In this document: positions 1 to 5,246 of the stretch, one piece after another
Position numbering within the stretch: the first letter of the stretch is position 1
Layout: the number at the start of each line of letters is the position of its first letter
NCBI GenBank assembly: GCA_013812985.1
Contig: JACCSN010000587.1
Span: 1-5,246 of the forward strand
Direction: 5' to 3'
DNA from: Hyphomicrobiales bacterium
GTDB taxonomy: Bacteria > Pseudomonadota > Alphaproteobacteria > Rhizobiales > Afifellaceae
DNA: 5,246 bases
Notes under the pieces: generated by a model
The model's database searches: none
What the model saw: the letters and a program-made list of their open reading frames with translations, nothing else
What the model was told of the DNA's origin: nothing
Position numbers and translations under genes: made by a program

Positions 1-11
1 AAGGAGATCTC

Positions 12-461
12 ATGAAGAAAATACTCGCACTTGCGACCTTTGCAACGGTCGGGGCTCTGGCCCCATGGGCGAGCGCCACGGCCGCTGAATATGAAGTCCA
101 AATGCTGAACAAGGGATCGGACGGCACGATGTGGGAATTCAGCCCCGCGTTCCTCAAAATTCAGCCAGGCGACAGCGTGACCTTCGTCCCGGCGGACAAG
201 GACCATAATTCCGAAACCACACAGGACCTTGTCCCCGAAGGCGCTGAGCCCTGGAGGGGCAAGCTGAACGAGGCGGTCACAGTCACCTACGAGACGGAGG
301 GGGTTTACGCCTACAAATGCCTGCCGCATGCCGGTCTGGGGATGGTCGGCGTCATCCAGGTGGGCGACGGCACGGACAATCTTGATGCCGTGATGGACGC
401 GAAGGTGCCAGGGAAGGGTAAGACCCGCCTGGCTGATTTGGTCGCACAGGTGGGCAGCTGA
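12..461 (+). CDS. pseudoazurin, periplasmic type 1 blue copper protein
   Basis: Small electron carrier of the cupredoxin family. In denitrifiers pseudoazurin passes electrons to copper nitrite reductase, cytochrome cd1 or nitrous oxide reductase in the periplasm. The 149-residue product starts with a Sec signal peptide (KK, hydrophobic core, cleavage after ATAA at residue 25). The four copper ligands are visible: His65 (in DKDHN), Cys103, His106 and Met111 (KCLPHAGLGM). After removing 25 residues they fall at 40, 78, 81 and 86, exactly the classical pseudoazurin numbering. The MLNKG segment at the mature N-terminus, PEGAE and the C-terminal helical tail after VGDG are also typical of the family. 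The length is normal and the gene is intact. An AAGGAG ribosome binding site lies at bases 1-6, five bases before the ATG. No nitrite or nitrous oxide reductase is visible in the window, so its partner is unknown. The upstream promoter is outside the window. Confidence 0.95.
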   Translation: MKKILALATFATVGALAPWASATAAEYEVQMLNKGSDGTMWEFSPAFLKIQPGDSVTFVPADKDHNSETTQDLVPEGAEPWRGKLNEAVTVTYETEGVYAYKCLPHAGLGMVGVIQVGDGTDNLDAVMDAKVPGKGKTRLADLVAQVGS

Positions 462-512
462 GCGCTCGATACTGGTTCAGAATATTCCGGTGAAGCGATC
501 CGATGTCGTTGG

Positions 513-546
513 ACGGCGGGGACTGAAAGTCCTCACCGTTCAACGG
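513..546. repeat. imperfect inverted repeat downstream of pseudoazurin
   Basis: A hairpin can be drawn in the 184-bp gap between pseudoazurin and the L,D-transpeptidase: ACGG (513-516) pairs with CCGT (536-539), and inside it GGACT (520-524) pairs with AGTCC (528-532) across a GAA loop. A second small palindrome, CCGTT-C-AACGG, overlaps at 536-546. No T-run follows on the plus strand, so this is not a canonical intrinsic terminator, although it could end or stabilise the pseudoazurin transcript. The rest of the gap shows no convincing gene. Confidence 0.3.
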
Positions 547-630
547 ATTGGACGTTCAGCATCAGCGCCGAAGTAACAAGCTCGGCGGACCTGTCGTCAA
601 AGCGACGCGCGCAAGGGAATGCGACAGGTT

Positions 631-638
631 GGGGGAGG
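631..638 (+). promoter_or_regulatory. ribosome binding site fixing the L,D-transpeptidase start
   Basis: GGGGGAGG ends seven bases before the ATG at 646. The alternative ATG at 619 has no comparable Shine-Dalgarno sequence at the right distance, and this purine block would lie inside its coding region (encoding Gly-Gly-Gly). The site therefore supports a start at 646. Confidence 0.65.
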
Positions 639-645
639 ATATCGG

Positions 646-1197
646 ATGTTGACCAGGCGCGTGTTCTTGGCGTTGGCTGCTTTCTTCGCCCTCGGCTCAC
701 CGCGCGGATCGGCGCATGAACTCCAATCCGATCCTAAGTTCCTGCGCCAGATCGTCTCCGATCCGACCGGAGAGCCGGCTGGAACAATCGTAATCTCGAC
801 CGGCGAGTTCTTCCTCTATTTGGTGCTCGAAAACGGTATGGCTCTGCGGTACGGCGTAGGAGTCGGCCGAGACGGCTTCGCTTGGACTGGGCTTGCGGAA
901 GTCGGACGCAAGCGGAAATGGCCGGTGTGGACTCCGCCGCCGTCAATGATACGACGGGAGCCAAAGCTCGCAAGATGGCGCAAAAGCATGCCGGGCGGTC
1001 TTGAAAACCCGCTGGGGGCGAGAGCCCTCTACCTCTACAGGGACGGTCGCGACACGCTCTTTCGAATTCATGGCACGAACGAGCCTTGGACGATCGGCAC
1101 CGCGGCGTCGTCCGGATGCATTCGTCTGACAAACAGCGATGTCACTGATCTTTATGGACGTGTCCCGCTCGGAGCGCGGGTTATAGTCGGGACCTAA
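646..1197 (+). CDS. L,D-transpeptidase, YkuD domain, with Tat-like signal
   Basis: Predicted periplasmic enzyme of the YkuD family, which forms 3-3 peptidoglycan cross-links or attaches proteins to peptidoglycan through an acyl-enzyme on a cysteine. The 183-residue product (start at 646) carries the family signature: His142 in HGTNEP, then SSGCIRL with catalytic Cys158 and Arg160. The YkuD domain covers about residues 47-183 and opens with GTIVISTGEFFLYLVLENG, the usual first strands of the fold. The N-terminus MLTRRVFLAL resembles a twin-arginine (T-RR-x-F-L) signal, with likely cleavage at GSA before HELQ. Starting at 619 would add nine residues with no ribosome binding site. The internal WTPPPSM and LGARALYLY blocks are common in proteobacterial members of about this size. 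It converges with the YdcF-like gene, with eight bases between stop codons. The precise cross-linking role cannot be told from sequence. Confidence 0.93.
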   Translation: MLTRRVFLALAAFFALGSPRGSAHELQSDPKFLRQIVSDPTGEPAGTIVISTGEFFLYLVLENGMALRYGVGVGRDGFAWTGLAEVGRKRKWPVWTPPPSMIRREPKLARWRKSMPGGLENPLGARALYLYRDGRDTLFRIHGTNEPWTIGTAASSGCIRLTNSDVTDLYGRVPLGARVIVGT

Positions 1198-1205
1198 GCC
1201 GCATT

Positions 1206-1997
1206 TCAGGACTTCGGGAAGAACTCTTCGGTCAACCCGAAGAGGCGATAGGTCAGCAGTCCCACCCACTCGTGAGCGGCAAGGTCCAGCAAGGCAAGCC
1301 CTTCCGACACGGCAGCGCTGAAGCCGAGGTTCCCAGAACCTCCCAGTGTCCGAAAATCGACGGGATAGGGGACGACCGCGAAGCGCTGAGCGCGGAAGCA
1401 AGCAACGGCCCGCGGCATGTGATTTGCCGAGGTCACCAGGATCCATTGCTCGTCTGCCTTGGGCGCCATCGCCGCCTTGGTCTCGGCGGCATTCTCGCAC
1501 GTGTTCCGCGACCGCTCCTCCATTTCGATGCGGTTTTCTGCGACGCCGAGATCGATCAAGAGGTTTCTACCCGCGGCTGATTCGCTGACCGTTCCGGTGG
1601 GAAGGATGTGGCTGGCGCCACCCGACAAGAACACCCGAGCCTGTGGAAAGCGCCGGCTCAGGTCGGCGACACTGGTGAGCCGCTCCCCGCCCTCGTTCAA
1701 TGCGACCTGACCGCGCTCTCCCGTGAGGTGCGTATCGACAGCGCCTCCAAGAAGAATGATGCCTGATACAGGCCCGCTGATCTCCGGGATCGGAAAGCGG
1801 CCTTCAAGCGCGCCGAGCAGGGCCGGGCCGAGGGGAGTCCAGCCGGCGACCGCGAGAAAGGTGCTTGCGGCGAGAAGCGTAGCGCGGCTCCAGCGCACGC
1901 TTATGAAGCTCAGGCCCACTCCCGCGATCGCAATCAGGGCGATGAGGTTTGAGGGCGTGAGAAAAAAGTCCAGAAGCTTAGAAATTAAGAAGAACAT
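1206..1997 (-). CDS. YdcF/ElyC/SanA family (DUF218) membrane protein
   Basis: Inner-membrane protein of 263 residues. Two hydrophobic segments at about 14-34 and 38-58 are followed by a DUF218 domain (about 77-235). Family motifs in order: GIILLGGA (79-86), ERL (105-107), VFLSGG (122-127), ESAAGRNLL (139-147), RSRNTCEN (162-169), LVTSANHMPRA (187-197) and YPVDF (211-215), followed by the usual HEWVGLLTYRLFG tail. Some relatives (ElyC, SanA of E. coli) affect envelope integrity and peptidoglycan or enterobacterial common antigen homeostasis; the biochemical activity is poorly known. The ATG at 1997 has CCAAGG six bases upstream (2004-2009). The 141-bp gap towards the oxidase gene shows no clear promoter. 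Convergence with the L,D-transpeptidase gives a small envelope cluster, but opposite strands exclude a shared operon. Intact and of usual length. Confidence 0.92.
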   Translation of the reverse strand: MFFLISKLLDFFLTPSNLIALIAIAGVGLSFISVRWSRATLLAASTFLAVAGWTPLGPALLGALEGRFPIPEISGPVSGIILLGGAVDTHLTGERGQVALNEGGERLTSVADLSRRFPQARVFLSGGASHILPTGTVSESAAGRNLLIDLGVAENRIEMEERSRNTCENAAETKAAMAPKADEQWILVTSANHMPRAVACFRAQRFAVVPYPVDFRTLGGSGNLGFSAAVSEGLALLDLAAHEWVGLLTYRLFGLTEEFFPKS

Positions 1998-2138
1998 CGG
2001 CCGCCTTGGTCCTGTCCCGTTCGGTGCACGGGTTCGCGGACGGCAACTTGCCCAAGGCCCGTTAAGGTTCAGCTACAAGGAACGCCGATACGGAAAGGGG
2101 CCGAGGTGTGGGCGCGCTTGTGGGCTCCTGCGTGAGTC

Positions 2139-4121
2139 TCAGGCCGCGACGTCGATGATCATGGTCAGGCCGCCGGCGCCGTCTTCCTCGACGTTGTTGT
2201 TCGTCGTGTGGTGCGGGATGTGGCAATGGATGATCCACTTGCCCGGGCGCTGCGCGGTCCAGATCACATCGTAGCGCTGTCCGGGCCCCACATTCACCGT
2301 ATCGGCAAGGAAGCGCGCACCCTCCGGCAAGGTCTCTCCATCCCGCGCCAGGACTTGAAACGGCCCGCCATGCACATGCATCGGATGGATGAAGTTGTTG
2401 TTCGAGCCGACGAAACGCAGCTTCACAGTCTCTCCGACCCGCATCCTGATCGTCTCGGTGGCCGGATAGGCCTTGCCGTTGATCGTGAAGAAGTTCGGCA
2501 GCGCTCCCTCCATCAGCATGGCGGGGTAGGTCAGCCATTCGCGCTTCAGCCACTCCTGAAGCTGGATTGTGTAGTCGTAATCGGCCGGGAGCGCGGCTGC
2601 CGGGTCGCGCGGCTCGATCAGGAGCGCGCCGTAGAGCCCGAGTGCTTGCTGGCGGTCGGCATGGTCGTGGGTATGGTAGAAGTAAGTGCCGGACTGGATG
2701 ACATCGAACGCGTAGGTGTAGCGCCCGCCCGGCGGAATCGGCTCCTGAGTGATTTCGGCTGGGCCGTCCATCTCGTTGGGAAGAATCAGGCCGTGCCAAT
2801 GGACGGTGGTCGATTCCGGCAGGCGGTTGGTGAAGTTGATGCGGACCCGGTCGCCCTGGACGAGCGCCAAGCGCGGCCCGGGGACCTGGTTGTTGTAGGC
2901 GTAGGCCTCCACCGTCTCGTCGCCGAGGATGTTCCAGCGGATCACCGACGCTTCTATGTCGAATACCTTGACGCCATTCTCGATGCGCGGCTCCAGAACC
3001 TGATCGCCGCGCGCATCCGCCGGAGCCTCGTACGACACGAGCCGCGGATGGATCGCGCCCATGTCGCGCATCGATTCTCCCGGCGTATCGAAATCCATGA
3101 TCATGCCGGGAGGCATGATGACGCCGCCCACATCGTGCGCGCTGAGACTCATGTTGACCATCGCCATGGGCGCGGCGAATCCTCCAGCAAGCATCAGCGT
3201 CGTGATGCCCGCCATCGCCGCGATCTGCGGACGAGTTGGCGCGAAAGCGGGCGGCAGCGTGGCCATATGGCCCTCGTGCCCGTTGGCGCTGTGTCCGGAC
3301 TCGCTGCCCTCGCCGGTCGCCTGATGGCCCGAATGGCCGTTCTGAACTCCATGGGCGCCGGCCCCGTGGCCCTGATGGTTCCCCTGACTTGGCTGCGCCT
3401 GAGCGCCCGAATGGTGCCGATGCTCCCATGCGCGCTCCGGCGCCTCCGATTCCGCTCCGCGATCCGTCATCAGGCCATGCTTCAGACCCTTCGCCACCAT
3501 CCAGACGTTGAACGGATACGCCAGCACAAACCCGGCAATGACCCCGATCGACATCACGCCCCAGAACAGCAGCTCCGTCGGGTCCATGGCCCGCATGTCG
3601 CGGCCCATCATCAGGATGGCCATCACGGGCGCCATGCCCGCCATCATGGCGTTCATGCTGATGAACTCGGGCACGAAGGTCTTGCGCACGTTCTCCCAGT
3701 AGCCGCCGCCAATGACGGCCATCATGAACAGCGACTGGAAGATCAAAAGGCCGAAGGCGAAGCCGGCGACGTATTCGATGATCAGGTCGAGCCACATCGG
3801 CAGCCCCAGGATGGCGACGACGACCGCGGCGACGATGATGCCAGTCGCGTCCCCCGCGACGCAGTGGATCGTCGAGCCGACGCCCTGCTTCCAGAGCGGC
3901 GACGCGAACTCTTCGTGGGTTCCCGGGCGAGGCTCCTTGTCGGCCAGCACGTAAAGCAGGAGCCCGATCGGCCCCATGTAGAGCGTCACCAGGACGAAGC
4001 CCCACTTCATCACCGCCGGCTCGGGATTGCCGCGGAATTGGTCCCAAGCCACGTAAGCCGTCGAAAGCAGCGCGAGCGCGAACCATGCGACGAGGAAGTA
4101 GTCGATCGGCTGAATGATCAT
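2139..4121 (-). CDS. DUF4396 membrane domain fused to two-domain multicopper oxidase
   Basis: Fusion protein of 660 residues. Residues 1-220 form a multi-pass domain with about six helices (near 6-25, 40-60, 86-107, 116-138, 155-173, 185-208) and DUF4396-like motifs: HCVAGD (86-91), SMNAMMAGM (155-163), YPFNVWMVAKGLKHG (202-216). Residues 229-288 are a linker with 11 His in 60 residues. A seventh hydrophobic segment (about 300-324) precedes the oxidase. Two cupredoxin domains follow, with all copper motifs: HWHG (441-444), HTHDH (483-487), HPMHVHG (579-585), and HCHIPHH (632-638) with type 1 Cys633 and His638. Type 1 copper only in the second domain, with motifs shared across two domains, fits a small-laccase-like two-domain oxidase, a class that works as a trimer. 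Charge distribution favours N-inside, a cytoplasmic His linker and a periplasmic oxidase (inference). The start at ATG 4121 is preferred over GTG 4157 because it has AGGGG six bases upstream. Likely function: copper tolerance or oxidation of Cu(I) or phenols; substrate unknown. Confidence 0.9.
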   Translation of the reverse strand: MIIQPIDYFLVAWFALALLSTAYVAWDQFRGNPEPAVMKWGFVLVTLYMGPIGLLLYVLADKEPRPGTHEEFASPLWKQGVGSTIHCVAGDATGIIVAAVVVAILGLPMWLDLIIEYVAGFAFGLLIFQSLFMMAVIGGGYWENVRKTFVPEFISMNAMMAGMAPVMAILMMGRDMRAMDPTELLFWGVMSIGVIAGFVLAYPFNVWMVAKGLKHGLMTDRGAESEAPERAWEHRHHSGAQAQPSQGNHQGHGAGAHGVQNGHSGHQATGEGSESGHSANGHEGHMATLPPAFAPTRPQIAAMAGITTLMLAGGFAAPMAMVNMSLSAHDVGGVIMPPGMIMDFDTPGESMRDMGAIHPRLVSYEAPADARGDQVLEPRIENGVKVFDIEASVIRWNILGDETVEAYAYNNQVPGPRLALVQGDRVRINFTNRLPESTTVHWHGLILPNEMDGPAEITQEPIPPGGRYTYAFDVIQSGTYFYHTHDHADRQQALGLYGALLIEPRDPAAALPADYDYTIQLQEWLKREWLTYPAMLMEGALPNFFTINGKAYPATETIRMRVGETVKLRFVGSNNNFIHPMHVHGGPFQVLARDGETLPEGARFLADTVNVGPGQRYDVIWTAQRPGKWIIHCHIPHHTTNNNVEEDGAGGLTMIIDVAA

Positions 4122-4127
4122 CGGGCA

Positions 4128-4132
4128 CCCCT
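4128..4132 (-). promoter_or_regulatory. ribosome binding site for the oxidase fusion
   Basis: Read on the minus strand, AGGGG lies six bases before ATG 4121. The in-frame GTG at 4157 has no good Shine-Dalgarno sequence and sits inside the hairpin at 4146-4175, so the protein most likely starts at 4121. Confidence 0.55.
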
Positions 4133-4145
4133 GGCGTTGGGGAAA

Positions 4146-4175
4146 GAGCCCGGCCACAACAGGCCAACCGGGCTC
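4146..4175 (-). terminator. hairpin after the CopZ-like gene, possible partial terminator
   Basis: A perfect 8-bp stem, GAGCCCGG (4146-4153) with CCGGGCTC (4168-4175), encloses a 14-base loop. In the minus direction it begins nine bases after the CopZ-like stop codon and is followed by TTTCCCC, a short T-stretch. It lies between the small chaperone gene and the oxidase gene, so it may end part of the transcripts or stabilise the 3' end of the chaperone message, giving more chaperone than oxidase. The short T-run makes full termination doubtful. Confidence 0.5.
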
Positions 4176-4184
4176 ATATTGCTG

Positions 4185-4388
4185 TCAGGGTTCGATCGTT
4201 TCGTTCTCATATCCGGCGGACCGGATCACCTCCTTGATCTTCGTTTCATCGGCTGCGGAATCGACGGTGACGGTCTTGGACCCGAGGTCGACATTGACCC
4301 TGGCTCCCGGATCCATGGTTTTGACAGCCTTCTCCACCGTCGAGGCGCAGTGGCCGCAGGTCATGTCAGGCACATTGAGCTTCATCAT
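4185..4388 (-). CDS. copZ: CopZ-like heavy-metal-associated (HMA) copper chaperone
   Basis: A 67-residue single HMA domain. The metal-binding motif is MTCGHC (9-14), with Cys11 and Cys14 expected to bind one Cu(I). The rest follows the ferredoxin-like fold: helix CASTVEKAVKTM, strand ARVNVDLGSKTVTV, helix ETKIKEVIRSAGY. There is no signal peptide, so it should be cytoplasmic like CopZ rather than periplasmic like MerP. The first of two adjacent ATG codons (4388) has AAAAGGA six bases upstream (4395-4401). It is the first gene after the CueR-type promoter and lies 63 bases upstream of the oxidase fusion on the same strand, which points to copper rather than mercury, although the HMA motif alone does not set the metal. 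No copper ATPase is seen in the window to receive the ion. Confidence 0.92.
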   Translation of the reverse strand: MMKLNVPDMTCGHCASTVEKAVKTMDPGARVNVDLGSKTVTVDSAADETKIKEVIRSAGYENETIEP

Positions 4389-4418
4389 GGCGCGTCCTTT
4401 TCGTTGCTGATCGGGATC

Positions 4419-4449
4419 CTTGTGGGGCTTGCCACAATGGGAAGGTCAA
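4419..4449 (-). promoter_or_regulatory. putative CueR/MerR-type copper-responsive promoter
   Basis: On the minus strand a TTGACC -35 box (4444-4449) is followed by a 19-bp spacer and a weak -10, CACAAG (4419-4424). The long spacer is the hallmark of MerR-family promoters. Over the spacer lies CCTTCC-CATTGTG-GCAAGC (4427-4445), a 6-7-6 dyad whose left half and TTG centre resemble known CueR operators; the right half matches the ideal GGAAGG in four of six positions. It sits in the 69-bp gap before the CopZ-like gene, which is where copper control is expected. The regulator itself is not in the window. Confidence 0.6.
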
Positions 4450-4457
4450 CTGTTATT

Positions 4458-4988
4458 TCACGACTGGATCCAGGAGCGGACAAATTCGACGCCGCCGATG
4501 ACGGCCGCGTAACGGGCCGCCTTGCCCAGAGCGACAAGCAGCAGGAATGGGATGAAGCGGACTCGCAGCAGCCCCGCGGCCACCGTCAGCGGATCTCCGA
4601 TGATCGGAACCCATGAAAACAGGAGGAGCCATGTCCCGTATTTGCCGAACCAGCCCGACGCGCGCTCGATCCAGACCGGCGAAGCGGGAAACCAGCGTCG
4701 ACCAGTGAAATGCGTCAGCCAGCGTCCCAGCGCCCAATTGAGAGCCGCGCCCGCGGTGTTGCCCGCCGTCGCTGCGACGAAAAGCGTCGCGGCATCTTCC
4801 GGACGTTCAACCAGCAGCGCAGCCAAGAGCGCCTCGGAGGAGCCGGGAAGGATCGTCGCCGCCAGGAAAGCGACGGCGACCAGCGCGAGGTGAACTGGGA
4901 CACCCCCCCACGTCAGCCGGCAATCCAGCAGTTGATCAGGAGTAACTTCCCATAAAAGCCGGCATATGAGTAGTTGCCGCTGATGCAC
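4458..4988 (-). CDS. yqaA: YqaA-like DedA/VTT-family membrane protein
   Basis: Small inner-membrane protein of the SNARE-associated (DedA, VTT) superfamily, closest in recalled sequence to E. coli YqaA. Matching blocks are FLAATILPGSSEALLAALL (41-59), ATAGNTAGAALNWALGRW (73-90), GWFGKYGTWLLLFSWVPIIGD (112-132) and LGKAARYAAV (154-163). DedA relatives are linked to lipid-carrier flipping and membrane homeostasis; no specific role is known for this subgroup. The start is uncertain: GTG 4988 gives 176 residues with a weak AAGGG ten bases upstream, yet the first 26 or so residues look unlike the family (E. coli YqaA is about 142 residues), so the true start probably lies near 4905-4930. A run of seven G (4903-4909) sits there. 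The gene ends eight bases before the -35 box of the copper promoter, so read-through into the copper genes is possible. Confidence 0.85.
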   Translation of the reverse strand: MHQRQLLICRLLWEVTPDQLLDCRLTWGGVPVHLALVAVAFLAATILPGSSEALLAALLVERPEDAATLFVAATAGNTAGAALNWALGRWLTHFTGRRWFPASPVWIERASGWFGKYGTWLLLFSWVPIIGDPLTVAAGLLRVRFIPFLLLVALGKAARYAAVIGGVEFVRSWIQS

Positions 4989-5078
4989 ATATTGTCGGCC
5001 CTTTCCAAGCTTCTCACGATCTTGTCCATTCTCGGGCTCGTGGCCGGCGGCGCCACGCCTGCGGCGGCGGGCCTATGA
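4983..5078 (+). pseudogene. 31-codon signal-peptide-like ORF, probable gene remnant
   Basis: ATG at 4983 opens a 31-residue frame that looks like an export signal: a lysine, a long hydrophobic core (LLTILSILGLVAGG), then ATPAAAG as a cleavage site. It stops at TGA 5076-5078, right where a signal peptide would give way to a mature protein. The stop falls inside the tandem repeat block, which suggests that the mature part was lost by an insertion or rearrangement. The same frame stays open from 5079 to the window end without recognisable homology. There is no strong ribosome binding site, and the start overlaps by six bases the most upstream start of the YqaA-like gene on the other strand, so it could also be a chance ORF. 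Confidence 0.35.
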
Positions 5079-5118
5079 TTATGTCGCCGGCGCTATAACT
5101 ATGCCGCCTGCGGCGGCG
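5056..5118. repeat. tandem 20-bp imperfect repeats with a 14-bp direct repeat
   Basis: Two adjacent 20-bp units, 5073-5092 and 5093-5112, match at 16 of 20 positions; each begins CTAT and contains TATG-CGCC. In addition an exact 14-mer, CGCCTGCGGCGGCG, occurs at 5056-5069 and again at 5105-5118. Spaced direct repeats of this kind can be binding sites for a site-specific recombinase or a regulator. No recombinase gene is visible in the window, so the function is open. Confidence 0.5.
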
Positions 5119-5246
5119 TGCTCCTTGACTGCGGCGACACGATAAAAACTTGTACTCTTCAAACCGTCTATTTCCCCGACTTATCTTACCTGGAATCAGG
5201 CCGGACTTTTGCTACGACTTTCGCCGTTAGTATTAGAGGCAAAAAC
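5119..5246. other. lower-GC terminal stretch with no recognisable gene
   Basis: From about 5140 the sequence becomes clearly more AT-rich than the rest. A plus-strand frame is open to the window end but has no start codon and no family I recognise. Minus-strand frames entering from the right stop within about 20 codons (one ends FLPLILTAKVVAKVRPDSR, another NTNGESRSKSPA), so the C-terminus of a gene lying to the right is possible but unproven. Confidence 0.3.

Noticed and set aside
619..645. Upstream ATG start for the L,D-transpeptidase
   Set aside because: The strong GGGGGAGG site precedes ATG 646, and the nine extra residues would put a Gly-rich stretch before the twin-arginine signal.
943..1500. 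Minus-strand frame across the transpeptidase and YdcF-like gene ends
   Set aside because: It overlaps two well-supported genes and shows no family motif.
1998..2138. CTTGGGCAAG palindrome and TTGTAG box before the YdcF-like gene as a metal-responsive promoter
   Set aside because: Short palindrome without a well-placed -10 or the long spacer of a MerR site; not enough to call.
2139..3000. Copper nitrite reductase (NirK) identity for the oxidase domains
   Set aside because: NirK has its type 1 Cys in the first domain and lacks the full set of HWHG, HxH, HPxHxHG and HCHxxxH trinuclear motifs; here all four are present and the Cys is in the second domain.
2062..4167. Minus-strand 701-codon frame overlapping the oxidase gene
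   Set aside because: Same region in a shifted frame; the product is Arg- and Gly-rich low-complexity sequence without the copper motifs or membrane helices.
4185..4388. MerP (mercury) identity for the small HMA protein
   Set aside because: No signal peptide and no mer genes; the promoter and the neighbouring multicopper oxidase point to copper.
2208..4616. Plus-strand open frame of 802 codons
   Set aside because: It lies antisense to the oxidase fusion and the CopZ-like gene, which have clear domains and motifs. Its translation is rich in Arg, His and Asp with no recognisable fold, as expected for the shadow frame of a GC-rich gene.

Overview
The window is GC-rich (roughly 60-65% by eye). 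It encodes mainly copper-related and cell-envelope proteins of a Gram-negative type: a periplasmic pseudoazurin, an L,D-transpeptidase, a YdcF/ElyC-like membrane protein, a YqaA-type DedA protein and a copper module. Pseudoazurin and the coding style suggest an alphaproteobacterium; this is an inference, not proven by any single feature.

Layout. Plus strand, left: pseudoazurin (12-461), then an L,D-transpeptidase best started at 646 (646-1197). Minus strand: a DUF218/YdcF-family protein (1206-1997) converges on the transpeptidase with an 8-bp gap. Next comes a large membrane protein fusing a DUF4396 multi-pass domain, a histidine-rich linker and a two-cupredoxin multicopper oxidase (2139-4121). 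Upstream of it lie a CopZ-like heavy-metal-associated protein (4185-4388) and a YqaA-like membrane protein (about 4458-4988). The last 260 bases hold a signal-peptide-like ORF that stops after 31 codons, two tandem 20-bp imperfect repeats and a shift to lower GC, suggesting the edge of an inserted or rearranged segment.

How the genes may work together. The 69-bp gap before the CopZ-like gene carries a good candidate for a MerR-family (CueR-type) copper promoter: a TTGACC -35 box, a 19-bp spacer and a CCTTCC-N7-GCAAGC dyad. It would fire the CopZ-like chaperone and, through a hairpin that may act as a partial terminator, the DUF4396-oxidase fusion. The proposed role is copper handling: the chaperone binds Cu(I) in the cytoplasm, the fusion protein spans the membrane and places a laccase-like oxidase in the periplasm, and pseudoazurin is another periplasmic copper protein that could exchange electrons. 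The last point is speculation, since pseudoazurin is on the other strand and separated by two envelope genes.

The feature of most interest is the DUF4396-His linker-two-domain oxidase fusion under an apparent copper-responsive promoter, including an Asn where the type 1 copper axial ligand would normally be.
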